Positions 15,302-25,283 of a stretch of 34,672 nt of DNA are shown here, one piece after another (positions within the stretch are counted from its first letter, which is position 1; every line of letters starts with the position of its first letter). Both the position numbers and the translations under genes were made by a program. Under the pieces are notes generated by a model, which was given only the letters and a program-made list of their open reading frames with translations, had not been told where the DNA came from and made no database searches. The stretch is taken from positions 1 to 34,672 of the forward strand of contig CAZUJF010000052.1 in NCBI GenBank assembly GCA_964619955.1, given 5' to 3'. The stretch is from JACQFK01 sp964619955. Its GTDB lineage: Bacteria; Planctomycetota; MHYJ01; JACPRB01.

Positions 15302-16471
15302 CTATAGCGGGTCGATCTTGTCGATCAGGCCGGCTGCCGAGACGGCGCTTGCCTTGGCGGACAGGGACCAGTTCTCCCGGCCCCCGTGCACCACGGTCAG
15401 GTGGTCGAGCTTCAGATCATGCTGCGCAATGTGCATCGACGCCGTAAGACCGGGCGCTTCGGCGAGCTTGAATTCAAAGCCGAGTCGGCGCTTCCCTCGT
15501 ACGACCAGCAGATCCAGTTCCGCACCCTGGTGCGTCGCCCAGAAAAAACATTCGTCGGGGCGCGCCCCCAGCCGCCGGATCACCTGGGCGAGTAGGAACC
15601 CCTCCCAGGTGGCCCCGACCTTGGGATGCCCCGTCAGTTCCTCGCGCGTTTCGATTCCGAGGAGGGCATGCGCCATGCCGCTGTCGGCAATGTAGACCTT
15701 GGGCGCCTTCACCTGGCGCTTGCCGAGATTCTCATGCCAGGGCCGCAGCACCCGGACGACGAAGGTCTGGCTCAAGAGGTCGAGGTAGCGGCGGGCTGTA
15801 TGGTCGCCCGTGCCGAGCGAACGTCCGAACTCGGAGGCGTTCCAGATCTGACCGTGCCAGTGCGCCAGCATGCGCCAGAAGCGTTCGAGCTGGGCGGGAG
15901 GGACGCCGACATCCAGGGCCGGAAGATCGCGCGTCATGAAGGTGCGGATGAAGTCGAGCCGCCATTCCAGGCTGCGCGCATCGCTGCGGGCCAGGAACGA
16001 AGCCGGGAAGCCGCCCCGCAGCCAGAGCCTTTCGATCGGGAGCCCGCGCCCCTGGGGCGCCTCCTCGAGCGTAAAACCCTCCATTTCGTGAAAGGCGATC
16101 CGGCCCGCCAGGGACTCGGACGTCTGGCGGAGGAGCGCCGGCGAGGCGCTCCCCAGAACGAGGAAGCGGGCCGGCTGCCTCGGACGATCGGCAAGCACGC
16201 GCAGCAGCTGGAAGACCTCGGGCAGATGCTGGATCTCATCCAGCACGACCAGTCCGCGGAGATCCCGAAGCCCGAGACCCGGATCCTCCAGCCTTCGGCG
16301 ATCGACGGGGTCCTCAAGATCAAAGAACGCCCTGGGGCCGCGCCAATTCGCCATCACCTGCCGGGCGAGCGTGGACTTGCCGACCTGGCGGGCGCCGAGG
16401 ATCGCCACCACCGGATTGTCGCGCAGCAGCCGCCGGACGGCGCCGACATGGCGGCCTCGACGAATCTTCAT
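15302..16471 (-). CDS. AAA ATPase with C-terminal DUF4143 domain
   Basis: A 389-residue protein of the widespread ATP-binding family with an AAA_14 domain followed by DUF4143. Walker A is LGARQVGKSTL (residues 25-35) and Walker B is LVVLDEIQHLP (74-84). The sensor-like LGSASPALL follows. The C-terminal half has the usual KVYIADSGMAHALLGI and a nuclease-like end, ELDLLVVRGKRRLGFEFKLAE, which resembles the ExK core of PD-(D/E)XK folds. Family role is uncertain; many members are found in mobile or defence-related settings. ATG 16471 overlaps the stop of an upstream frame (ATGA) and has its own TACGAT box 6 nt upstream. Confidence 0.88.
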   Translation of the reverse strand: MKIRRGRHVGAVRRLLRDNPVVAILGARQVGKSTLARQVMANWRGPRAFFDLEDPVDRRRLEDPGLGLRDLRGLVVLDEIQHLPEVFQLLRVLADRPRQPARFLVLGSASPALLRQTSESLAGRIAFHEMEGFTLEEAPQGRGLPIERLWLRGGFPASFLARSDARSLEWRLDFIRTFMTRDLPALDVGVPPAQLERFWRMLAHWHGQIWNASEFGRSLGTGDHTARRYLDLLSQTFVVRVLRPWHENLGKRQVKAPKVYIADSGMAHALLGIETREELTGHPKVGATWEGFLLAQVIRRLGARPDECFFWATHQGAELDLLVVRGKRRLGFEFKLAEAPGLTASMHIAQHDLKLDHLTVVHGGRENWSLSAKASAVSAAGLIDKIDPL

Positions 16472-17020
16472 GCTCCAATCGTACCATGAAAGTTCGCCAT
16501 GTCATAGCGATATTTCATGGTCACGCTTGAGCCCAAGGCCGGAACTTCCGGAAGGACGGCCAGCGCCGACCCCCTCGCCTTCTGCTTTATTTCCCGCGCC
16601 TGTTCCGCCACGCCGTCGCAGAGATGGTCCCACAGCCAATCCAGATCAGGGTTTCCGGCGAAGTATCCAGTTATGTAACAGAACCGGAACCGCAGCCACC
16701 AGACATCCGAACAAACACGCCACTGGTCCTCCGATTCTGTACCTGAGATCAGAATTCCAATAAGAGCGCGTAGTGACGAGCAACCCCAAAGCAGGGAGGA
16801 CCATGGCAGCACGTGAATGCACAAACGCCGCATACCCATCCTGATAGTGCCCCTTCACATAACGAACGGCGGTCAGGATCAAAGTGAAAATGGTATTCGG
16901 AAGCACAAAGAAAATCAGATACAGATCCCCAATGAACTGATCATTACTCATGCGACGCGCCAGATTGGCCCCAGGTTCAAGCAGGGCGAGATACGCGGAG
17001 GACAACAAATGAGCGTCCAT
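16468..17020 (-). CDS. Small membrane protein, possibly joined by a +1 frameshift at 16646
   Basis: From ATG 17020 the frame encodes 124 residues with about three hydrophobic segments (LYLIFFVLPNTIFTLILTAV, AAMVLPALGLLV, CLFGCLVAAVPVLL). It ends WILRRKP at a TGA (16646-16648). The +1 frame immediately after it stays open to 16468 with G/C-biased third positions (PDLDWLWDHLCDGVAEQ to MANFHGTIGA) but has no obvious start of its own. Its stop overlaps the ATPase ATG. Either the gene is 183 residues with a frameshift at CCC-TGA, or it carries a real or sequencing frameshift, or two genes are present. A TAGACT box ends 7 nt before ATG 17020. Base composition is lower in GC than its neighbours. Not recognised. 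Confidence 0.5.
16478..16505 (-). promoter_or_regulatory. Promoter of the AAA/DUF4143 gene
   Basis: ATGACA, a 16-nt spacer and TACGAT end 6 nt before ATG 16471, placing the transcript start on the start codon. It lies inside the upstream open frame. Confidence 0.5.
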
Positions 17021-17027
17021 TCAAAGA

Positions 17028-17033
17028 AGTCTA
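17028..17033 (-). promoter_or_regulatory. -10 box TAGACT for the membrane protein gene
   Basis: TAGACT on the minus strand ends 7 nt before ATG 17020. No convincing -35 hexamer is found. Confidence 0.4.
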
Positions 17034-17088
17034 CCCTTTGGATCACTTCGCGAGCGAGGCCCATTTCCATCCAGGTTCCTCGCCGTGC

Positions 17089-17094
17089 TACACT
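17089..17094 (+). promoter_or_regulatory. Extended -10 box TGCTACACT for the ygfZ-like gene
   Basis: TACACT preceded by TGC forms an extended -10 and ends 9 nt before TTG 17104. The same 12-mer (17084-17095) recurs before the SIR2-like gene at 25157-25168. Confidence 0.5.
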
Positions 17095-17103
17095 GTGACC
17101 GCT

Positions 17104-17970
17104 TTGAACAAACCTCACATCGTCGACCTGCCCCGGCGCGCCGTCGTCGAGGTGACGGGACGCGACCGGCTGCGCTTCCTGCACGGCATGTGCACGAACG
17201 AGATCAAGAAGCTCACGCCCGGCCAGGGCGCCCGCGCCGCCGTCGTCTCCCGCCAGGGGAAGATGCTCGGTCTCGTCCACGCGCTCGTCCTGGAATCCGG
17301 CGTGCGCCTCTTCACGGACCGCGACAACGTTCCGGCCCTGCTCGCCGCCCTGCAGCGCTACATCATCGCCGACGACGTGGCGTTCAAGCCGCTCGAGGAT
17401 CCGGTCTCCGTCGTCTTCGGCCCCGGCGCCCGCGCGCTCCTGCAAGTCCCCGAACTGCCCGACGGACACGGGCTCCTGCGCGACGGACTCGCGATCGTGC
17501 GCGATCGCATGCTCCACGAGGAGGCCTACGAAATCGCGGGACCCGGTCCCGCCGCCACGGCCCCGCTCGAAGCCTGGGACTCCGCCCGCATCGCCGCGGG
17601 GATCCCCCGCTGGGGGGTCGACATGGGCCCCGATCTGCTGCCCATGGAAGCGGGCCTGGAACCCGTCGCGATCAGCTATTCGAAAGGCTGCTACATCGGA
17701 CAGGAAGTCATCCAGCGCGTGAAGACCTACAGCGAACCGCCCCGCATGCTGGTGTCGCTGGCTTTCGACGGCGCCGCGGTTCCCTCCGCGGGAGCGGCCC
17801 TCACGGCCGACGGCGCCGAGGCGGGAACCGTGACCAGCACGTCCGGGACGGCGGGGCTCGCCGTGGTCCGCAAAGAGTACAAGGCCCCGGGCACGCGCCT
17901 GACGGCGGCTCCGGGGATGGGCGCCACGGTGAGAGAACTGCCTTGGCAGACGCGCCTGACTAAGACTTGA
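17104..17970 (+). CDS. ygfZ: YgfZ/GcvT-like folate-binding Fe-S maintenance protein
   Basis: About 288 residues of the aminomethyltransferase-like fold. The family hallmark KGCYxGQE is present as SKGCYIGQEVIQRVKTY, whose cysteine is essential in E. coli YgfZ. The early FLHGMCTNEIKKL segment and YIIADDV also fit. YgfZ (IBA57 in mitochondria) supports maturation or repair of 4Fe-4S enzymes using tetrahydrofolate, which agrees with two Fe-S assembly loci nearby. The frame is open upstream to 17038. TTG 17104 is preferred because the -10 box ends 9 nt before it; GTG 17095 would abut the promoter box. The 3' end overlaps the opposite gene by 11 bp. Confidence 0.87.
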   Translation: MNKPHIVDLPRRAVVEVTGRDRLRFLHGMCTNEIKKLTPGQGARAAVVSRQGKMLGLVHALVLESGVRLFTDRDNVPALLAALQRYIIADDVAFKPLEDPVSVVFGPGARALLQVPELPDGHGLLRDGLAIVRDRMLHEEAYEIAGPGPAATAPLEAWDSARIAAGIPRWGVDMGPDLLPMEAGLEPVAISYSKGCYIGQEVIQRVKTYSEPPRMLVSLAFDGAAVPSAGAALTADGAEAGTVTSTSGTAGLAVVRKEYKAPGTRLTAAPGMGATVRELPWQTRLTKT

Positions 17971-18274
17971 GGTACTTCCGGGCCCCGGAGCCCGGGGCCG
18001 CTTCCGGCGGCGTGTGCGGATAATGGCGCCCGGCCTGGCTCGCGCGCAGCGGACGGTTCAGATCCATCCCCTCCAGCCGCTCCTTCAGCCCGCCGAACCA
18101 GGGCTCGAAGCCCCCCGCCGCGGCGGGACGGATCAGCAGCTTGCCGTCCGGCAGCAGCATCTCCAGGCCGCTCTCCGACCCGCGCAGCGGCACGACCACC
18201 CAGTCCTTGTTGAGCTTGAGGGTCTCGGTCACCGCATAGACCCGGCGGACCTGCTCGGCCGTCAGAACGTCCAT
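17960..18274 (-). CDS. Hypothetical 104-residue protein
   Basis: A small soluble protein that I do not recognise. It opens MDVLTAEQVRRVYAVTETLKLN, continues with a strand-like WVVVPLRGSESGLEMLLPDGKLLI section and ends in a basic tail, GARKYLKS. No cysteines, membrane segment or signal peptide. ATG 18274 is chosen because a TATGAT box ends exactly 6 nt upstream; the frame is open a little further but would run through the promoter. It is divergent from the rrf2-suf operon and convergent with the ygfZ-like gene. Confidence 0.65.
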   Translation of the reverse strand: MDVLTAEQVRRVYAVTETLKLNKDWVVVPLRGSESGLEMLLPDGKLLIRPAAAGGFEPWFGGLKERLEGMDLNRPLRASQAGRHYPHTPPEAAPGSGARKYLKS

Positions 18275-18280
18275 GCCGGA

Positions 18281-18286
18281 ATCATA
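18281..18286 (-). promoter_or_regulatory. -10 box TATGAT for the 104-residue gene
   Basis: TATGAT on the minus strand ends 6 nt before ATG 18274, so the transcript should start on the start codon. The -35 at 17 nt (TGGCTT) is weak. Confidence 0.5.
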
Positions 18287-18318
18287 CCGGAGCGGGTTTC
18301 CGGAAGCCAGCAACCCGC

Positions 18319-18347
18319 TTGACCCGCGCCTTCCCTTTTGCTATTTT
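18319..18347 (+). promoter_or_regulatory. Promoter of the rrf2-suf operon
   Basis: TTGACC, a 17-nt spacer and TATTTT, the best -35 in the window, predict a transcript start near 18354. The 21-nt leader has no Shine-Dalgarno. The AT-rich stretch (18335-18353) stands out from its surroundings. Confidence 0.65.
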
Positions 18348-18353
18348 AAATCG

Positions 18354-18371
18354 TACTAAGTTGGTCTTGTA
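18354..18371 (+). promoter_or_regulatory. Candidate operator for the Rrf2 regulator
   Basis: An imperfect inverted repeat, TACTAAG with CTTGTA around TTGGT, lies between the predicted transcript start and the rrf2 ATG. IscR-type proteins often bind such sites in their own promoters, so autoregulation is plausible. The symmetry is weak, with one bulged base. Confidence 0.35.
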
Positions 18372-18374
18372 TAG

Positions 18375-18833
18375 ATGATTCGACTCAGCCGCCTGACGGA
18401 CTACGGCATCCTCCTGCTCACGCAGTTCGCGCGTAAGGAGGCCGGTCCGATGAAAAGCGCGAGGGACCTCGCGGTGACGGCGCATCTGCCGCTGCCCACC
18501 GTGAGCAAGATCCTCAAGCTCCTCGCCCGCCACGGCCTCCTGGAGGCCCATCGCGGCGTGAAGGGCGGCTTCACCCTGGCCCGCACGCCGGAACGCATCT
18601 CGATGGCCGAGATCATCCAGGCCCTCGAGGGCCGCATCGGGGTCACCGACTGCACCGCGGACGCCGGCCTCTGCGACATCGAGAACACCTGCAACCTCAA
18701 GAGCAACTGGGCCCGCATCAACCGCGTGGTGCTGGGAGCCCTCGACAAGATCAGCCTGGCGGAAATGATCCGCCCCCTCGAGGTCGTCGCCCCCGTGGAA
18801 TGGCGCCACGGCGCCCTGGTCCAGAAGGGATGA
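18375..18833 (+). CDS. Rrf2-family Fe-S regulator of the suf operon
   Basis: A 152-residue transcription factor. The N-terminal winged helix-turn-helix starts MIRLSRLTDYGILLL and includes SARDLAVTAHLPLPTVSKILKLLARHGLLEAHRG in the DNA-reading region. The cluster-binding loop has Cys93, Cys100 and Cys106 (Cx6Cx5C). This is close to the three-cysteine 2Fe-2S site of IscR, with one extra residue in the first gap. It resembles the SUF-system Rrf2 regulators found ahead of sufBCD operons, and it probably represses the operon when clusters are plentiful. The gene ends 4 nt before sufB and shares its promoter. Confidence 0.92.
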   Translation: MIRLSRLTDYGILLLTQFARKEAGPMKSARDLAVTAHLPLPTVSKILKLLARHGLLEAHRGVKGGFTLARTPERISMAEIIQALEGRIGVTDCTADAGLCDIENTCNLKSNWARINRVVLGALDKISLAEMIRPLEVVAPVEWRHGALVQKG

Positions 18834-18837
18834 ACGC

Positions 18838-20283
<1,446 letters not shown>

Positions 20284-20292
20284 GTCTGAACC

Positions 20293-21041
<749 letters not shown>

Positions 21042-21045
<4 letters not shown>

Positions 21046-22334
21046 GCACGGCGACCGTGAGCCCGGCCCTCGACCGCTTCCGCGCCGACTTCGAGCGCGC
21101 CGCGAAGACGCTGCCCGGGCTCGCCTCGATCCGCCGCAAGGCGCTCGAACGGCTCTCGGAGCGCGGCCTTCCCACCGGACGCGAGGAATCCTGGCGCTTC
21201 TCGGACCCGACGGACCTGCTCGAGACGGTCTTCCGTCCGGCCTCGGGCACGCCCAACCCGAACCAGTTCGCCGCCATCGCGCGCGGCGCCCTCAAGGGCC
21301 TGCAGCTCGCGTTCGTGGACGGCCGCTACGCCCCCGCGTTCTCCACCCTCGAACTTCCCAAGGGTCTCGAGGTCCGCAGCCTGGCCGAGCTCCTCAAGGA
21401 GGATCCCGCCCGCCTGGACGGCCGCCTGCTCGTGCCCGATGCGCCGTTCGCGGCCCTCAATCTCGCGCTCTTCAGCGACGGCGCCTGGGTCCGCCTGGCC
21501 CCCGGCACGCAGCTGGAGACGCCGATCCACCTGCTCTTCATCTCCTCCCTGCGCGGGGAGCCTTACGTCACGCATCCGCGCGTGTTCATCGAGGCGGGCG
21601 AAGGCTCGCGCTCGGTCATCGTGAAAAGCTACATCGGCCCCGCGGGCGGGACCTATTTCACGAACGCCGCCGCGACGGTGCTCCTCGGCGCCGGCGCCGT
21701 GCTCGACCTCACCAAGGTCCAGCGCGAAAGCCGCAACGCCTTCCACGTGGAATCCCTCGAGGTCCGCGCCGCCCGCGACGCGCACTTCACGCACCATTCG
21801 ATCTCCCTCGGGGCGCGCTTCTCCCGGCACGACACGGACGCCACCCTCGAGGGCGAGGGCGCCGAGGTCTCCCTCCTCGGGCTCTACGAGGTCGCCGGGT
21901 CCCAGCACGTCGACCATCACACGATGATCGACCACGCCAGGCCGCACACCACCAGCCGCGAGGTCTACAAGGGCATCCTCGACGGCACGTCGCGCGCGGT
22001 CTTCGACGGGCGCGTCATCGTCCGTCCCGACGCCCAGAAGATCTCCGCGGTGCAGACGAACAAGAACCTGCTGATCTCGCCGGACGCCCTCGTCCACACG
22101 AAGCCCCAGCTCGAGATCTTCGCGAACGACGTGAAATGCAAGCACGGCGCGACGATCGGGCAGCTCGACGCCGACGTGCTCTTCTACCTGCGCTCCCGCG
22201 GGATCGCGGTCGAGGACGCCCGGCGCCTGCTCATCCACGCCTTCGCGAGCGAGATCATCGACTCCGTGAAGTCCGACGCCGTGCGCTCGCAGATCGGAGG
22301 CTGCCTGGGCCTGATGACGGGGGGCCTGCTGTGA
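21042..22334 (+). CDS. sufD: Fe-S assembly protein SufD
   Basis: A 430-residue SufD starting at GTG 21042, which overlaps the sufC stop by four bases. The N-terminal helical part includes GREESWRFSDPTDLLE. The middle forms a beta-helix, and the C-terminal RAVFDGRVIVRPDAQKISA, NKNLLISPDALVHTKPQLEIFANDVKCKHGATIG is the strongly conserved SufB/D core. The following GQLDADVLFYLRSRGI and RRLLIHAF are typical of the family. It pairs with SufB in the SufBC2D scaffold. The frame is open far upstream through sufB and sufC, but that is a high-GC artefact. Confidence 0.96.
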
Positions 22335-23554
22335 GCTTCGACGTCCGGCGCATCCGCGAGGACTTCCCCATCCTGTCCTCGAAAGTCCACGGGAAGCCGC
22401 TCGTCTACCTCGACAACGCCGCGACCACGCAGAAGCCGCGGGGCGTCATCGAGGCCTGCCGCCGCTACTACGAGGAGCAGAACTCGAACATCCACCGCGG
22501 GGTGCACCGCCTCAGCGAGGAGGCCACGAAGCTCTACGAGCTGGCCCGCGGCAGGGTGCGGCGTTTCCTCGGCGCGGCCGACGTGAAGGAGATCGTCTTC
22601 ACCCGCGGCACGACCGAGTCCATCAACCTCGTCGCCCACAGCTTCGTCCGGCCCCGCGTCGTCGCGGGCGACGAGATCCTCATCACGCACCTCGAGCACC
22701 ACTCGAACATCGTCCCCTGGCAGCTGCTGCGCGAGGAGAAGGGCGTCGTGCTCAAGGTGGCGCCCATCGACGAGCGCGGCGCCGTCGATCTCGGCGCCTT
22801 CGAGCGCCTCATCGGACCGCGCACGAAGTTCGTCTCGGTCGCGCACGTCTCCAACGCGCTGGGCACGATCCTCCCGGTGAAGCGGATCGTCGAGCTCGCC
22901 CACGCCCGGGGCATTCCGGTGCTGCTCGACGGCGCGCAGGCCGTGGCGCACGCGGCCGTCGACGTCCGCGACCTCGGCTGCGACTTCTACGCCTTCTCGG
23001 GGCACAAGGTCTACGGGCCCACGGGCATCGGGGTCCTCTACGGCCGCGCGGAGCACCTCGAGGCCATGCCGCCGTACCAGGGCGGCGGGGACATGATCCT
23101 GTCCGTCACGTTCGAGAAGACGAAATACAACGCGATCCCCTACAAGTTCGAGGCGGGCACGCCGCACATCGAGGGGGTGATCGGCCTCGGGGCGGCGCTG
23201 GACTACGTCGAGGCGCTCGGCCCCGCCGCGATCCGGGCGCACGAGGAGGACCTGCTGCGGCACGGCACGACGCTGCTCGCCGCGGAACCGGGCGTTCGCC
23301 TCATCGGCACGGCGCCCGAGAAGGCGGGCGTGCTCTCGTTCCTGCTGGAGGGCGTGCATCCGCACGACATCGGCACCATCCTCGACCGCGAAGGCCTGGC
23401 GATCCGCACGGGCCATCATTGCGCGCAGCCGGTCATGGAGCGCTTCGGCATCCCGGCCACCGCGCGGGCCTCGCTGGGGCTCTACAACACGCGGGAGGAG
23501 CTCGACGTCCTCGTGACCGCGCTCCGCAAGGTGCGAAAGGTGTTCGGCACATGA
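22331..23554 (+). CDS. sufS: Cysteine desulfurase SufS
   Basis: A 407-residue group II cysteine desulfurase that starts at GTG 22331 inside the sufD stop. Motifs include YLDNAATTQKP at the N-terminus, THLEHHSNIVPW with the PLP-stacking histidine, DGAQAVAHAAVD, the PLP lysine Lys226 in FSGHKVYGPTG, and the persulfide cysteine Cys364 in TGHHCAQPVM. It supplies sulfur for the SUF complex through SufU. It is the second cysteine desulfurase of the window and clearly distinct from the IscS at 11070. The stop overlaps the sufU start (ATGA). Confidence 0.97.
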   Translation: MSFDVRRIREDFPILSSKVHGKPLVYLDNAATTQKPRGVIEACRRYYEEQNSNIHRGVHRLSEEATKLYELARGRVRRFLGAADVKEIVFTRGTTESINLVAHSFVRPRVVAGDEILITHLEHHSNIVPWQLLREEKGVVLKVAPIDERGAVDLGAFERLIGPRTKFVSVAHVSNALGTILPVKRIVELAHARGIPVLLDGAQAVAHAAVDVRDLGCDFYAFSGHKVYGPTGIGVLYGRAEHLEAMPPYQGGGDMILSVTFEKTKYNAIPYKFEAGTPHIEGVIGLGAALDYVEALGPAAIRAHEEDLLRHGTTLLAAEPGVRLIGTAPEKAGVLSFLLEGVHPHDIGTILDREGLAIRTGHHCAQPVMERFGIPATARASLGLYNTREELDVLVTALRKVRKVFGT

Positions 23555-23991
23555 GCGACCTGGACGACCTCTACCAGGAGATCATCCTGGACCATTACAA
23601 GAAGCCGCGGAACGCGGGGCTCATCGAACAGCCCACGTGTTTCGCGCACGGGGACAATCCGCTCTGCGGGGACAAGATCGCCGTCAGCGTGAAGCTGGAG
23701 GACGACCGCATCGCCGACCTGCGCTGGCGCGGGGCGGGCTGCGCGATCTCGACGGCGTCCGCCTCGCTGATGAGCGAGGCGGTCAAGGGTCTGACGAAGG
23801 CGGAGCTCGACGCGCTCTTCAGCCGCTTCCACGGGATGGTGACCGGGACGGGATCCGCCGACGGTCTGGACAAGCTCGTGGTCTTCCAGGGGGTCAGCGA
23901 ATTCCCCGTCCGGGTGAAATGCGCGAGCCTCGCCTGGCACACGTTGAAAGCCGCCCTCGAGGGCCAGAAGGACGTCATCTCCACGGAATAA
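23551..23991 (+). CDS. sufU: Sulfur-transfer protein SufU
   Basis: A 146-residue IscU-like protein of the SufU class. The ligand set is Cys39 and Asp41 in NPLCGD, Cys64 in GAGCAIS and Cys124 in VKCASLAW. The 18-20 residue insertion between the second and third cysteine regions (LTKAELDALFSRFHGMVTG) is typical of SufU, not IscU. In Gram-positive bacteria SufU is a zinc-dependent partner that accepts persulfide sulfur from SufS. No sufE is seen, so SufU probably fills that role. Start by ATGA overlap with sufS. Confidence 0.95.
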   Translation: MSDLDDLYQEIILDHYKKPRNAGLIEQPTCFAHGDNPLCGDKIAVSVKLEDDRIADLRWRGAGCAISTASASLMSEAVKGLTKAELDALFSRFHGMVTGTGSADGLDKLVVFQGVSEFPVRVKCASLAWHTLKAALEGQKDVISTE

Positions 23992-24000
23992 GAGGTACCC

Positions 24001-24534
24001 ATGATCGACCTGAGCCGCGACGTCACGGCGACCACGATTCCCTACGGGCAGAAGACCCAGCTCGCCAAGGGGAGCAAGGTCGAGATCACGCAGGAGCTGG
24101 GCGGCAGCTTCACGATCCTCTCCGACTACGGCCTGCTGCGCATCGAGGGGAAGGACGCGGACGCGCTCGGCAAGGAGGCGGCGAAGGGGCCCGATCCCAA
24201 CGCCGCGCCGCTCGACCTGCAGGGGGTGACGACGGCGGTCTGGGACCAGCTCAAGACCTGCTTCGACCCCGAGATCCCGGTGAATGTGGTGGAGCTCGGG
24301 CTCGTCTATGAGAACAAGGTCGAGCCCGCCGCGGAGGGCGGCTGGGAGGTGGCGATCAAGTTCACGCTGACGGCGCCGGGCTGCGGGATGGGTCCGGTGC
24401 TCGCCAACGAGATCCGGGAGAAGACGCTGACGGTCCCGAGCGTGCGCCGCGCGAACGTCGAGGTGGTCTTCGATCCGCCCTGGAGCCAGTCGATGATGTC
24501 CGAGGCGGCCAAGCTGCAGCTGGGCATGATGTGA
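24001..24534 (+). CDS. sufT: SufT-type Fe-S maturation factor (DUF59/MIP18 domain)
   Basis: A 177-residue protein. The N-terminal ~75 residues contain strands such as KVEITQELGGSFTILSDYGLLRI. The DUF59 domain follows, with FDPEIPVNVVELGLVYE (88-104) and LTAPGCGMGPVLANEI (123-138), whose Cys128 is the conserved reactive cysteine. SufT helps mature Fe-S proteins under high demand, and the extended N-terminus separates it from short DUF59 proteins. Nine bases separate it from sufU, with AGAGG upstream. The stop overlaps the next gene (GTGA). Confidence 0.92.
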   Translation: MIDLSRDVTATTIPYGQKTQLAKGSKVEITQELGGSFTILSDYGLLRIEGKDADALGKEAAKGPDPNAAPLDLQGVTTAVWDQLKTCFDPEIPVNVVELGLVYENKVEPAAEGGWEVAIKFTLTAPGCGMGPVLANEIREKTLTVPSVRRANVEVVFDPPWSQSMMSEAAKLQLGMM

Positions 24535-25070
24535 GTCCCTTGTCTGGTGCAATCCGGAGCGCACTCGTTTTCTCCCTGACGGGCGTCGCGGGCTTTTCGC
24601 TGTGGGCGTTTGCAGGGCGGCGGCTGGGCGAAACGCTGCTGTATCTCGCGATCACGGCGGTCTTCCTGGTCCTGCCCCCGCTGCTGCTCGGAGGACTGCT
24701 GTCCGGACAGCGTCCGCGTCTGCGCTTCGCGCTGGTGTTCATCCCCGCGTTCATCGCGTACGCGGCGGTCTGGTGTCTCGCCTGGTTCTCGCTGAAATCC
24801 AAAGCGGGCGAATGGCTCGGGTCCGTGGGCGGCTGCGCGGCGTTTGCGGGGGTCTCGGCGCTCTTCCTCGGCGGCGGGTCGCGGCTGCCCGGGGCTTTCC
24901 TCGTGCTCTTCCTCGCCCACTCGGCGGGCTATTTCGCGGGCGACCAGGTCTTCACGGCGCTCAAGCACTCCCAGACCAGCATGCTGCTCTGGGGGCTGCT
25001 CTACGGCGCGGGCTTCGGCGCGGGCGTGGGCTGGGTCTTCAGGCGGCTGGACCGCCCCCAGCCCGTCTAA
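24531..25070 (+). CDS. Integral membrane protein at the end of the suf operon
   Basis: A 179-residue protein with five or six hydrophobic segments, such as ALVFSLTGVAGFSLWAF, LLYLAITAVFLVLPPLLLGG, FALVFIPAFIAYAAVWCLAW and LWGLLYGAGFGAGVGWVF. It starts at GTG 24531 overlapping the sufT stop, so it is cotranscribed and probably coupled. I do not recognise a family. No Fe or S ligand motif is seen. Any link to Fe-S biology rests only on the operon. It ends where the low-GC island begins. Confidence 0.8.
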   Translation: MSPLSGAIRSALVFSLTGVAGFSLWAFAGRRLGETLLYLAITAVFLVLPPLLLGGLLSGQRPRLRFALVFIPAFIAYAAVWCLAWFSLKSKAGEWLGSVGGCAAFAGVSALFLGGGSRLPGAFLVLFLAHSAGYFAGDQVFTALKHSQTSMLLWGLLYGAGFGAGVGWVFRRLDRPQPV

Positions 25071-25161
25071 GCCCCGGCACGCTAGATCCGAACAAACAAG
25101 CTGCGAGAAATTGGAGTCTGAGGATTCTTGGCTTTCTCAGACCTCCCATCCCCCCTCGTGC

Positions 25162-25167
25162 TACACT
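25162..25167 (+). promoter_or_regulatory. Extended -10 box TGCTACACT upstream of the SIR2-like gene
   Basis: TACACT preceded by TGC predicts a start near 25174 and a leader of about 110 nt before ATG 25284. It shares CGTGCTACACTG and a following TTTGAAC with the ygfZ-like promoter. Confidence 0.4.
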
Positions 25168-25283
25168 GAAACGGTTTGAACGCCTGATAAACACCGCAAT
25201 CCGAGAAGGATCTAGTGGCTCACACTGCTCGAGATCAAAAGCGGTAGATCTAGCAGAACCTCCGAACTATTGGAGCCAACGTC

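Noticed and set aside
16646..16654. Selenocysteine or stop readthrough at the TGA
   Set aside because: The in-frame continuation after TGA has no coding character. Only the +1 frame does, so readthrough does not explain it.
25105..25136. Terminator after the suf operon
   Set aside because: GAGAAA/TTTCTC and TCTGAG/CTCAGA pair only over 6 bp each with a large loop and no T tract.
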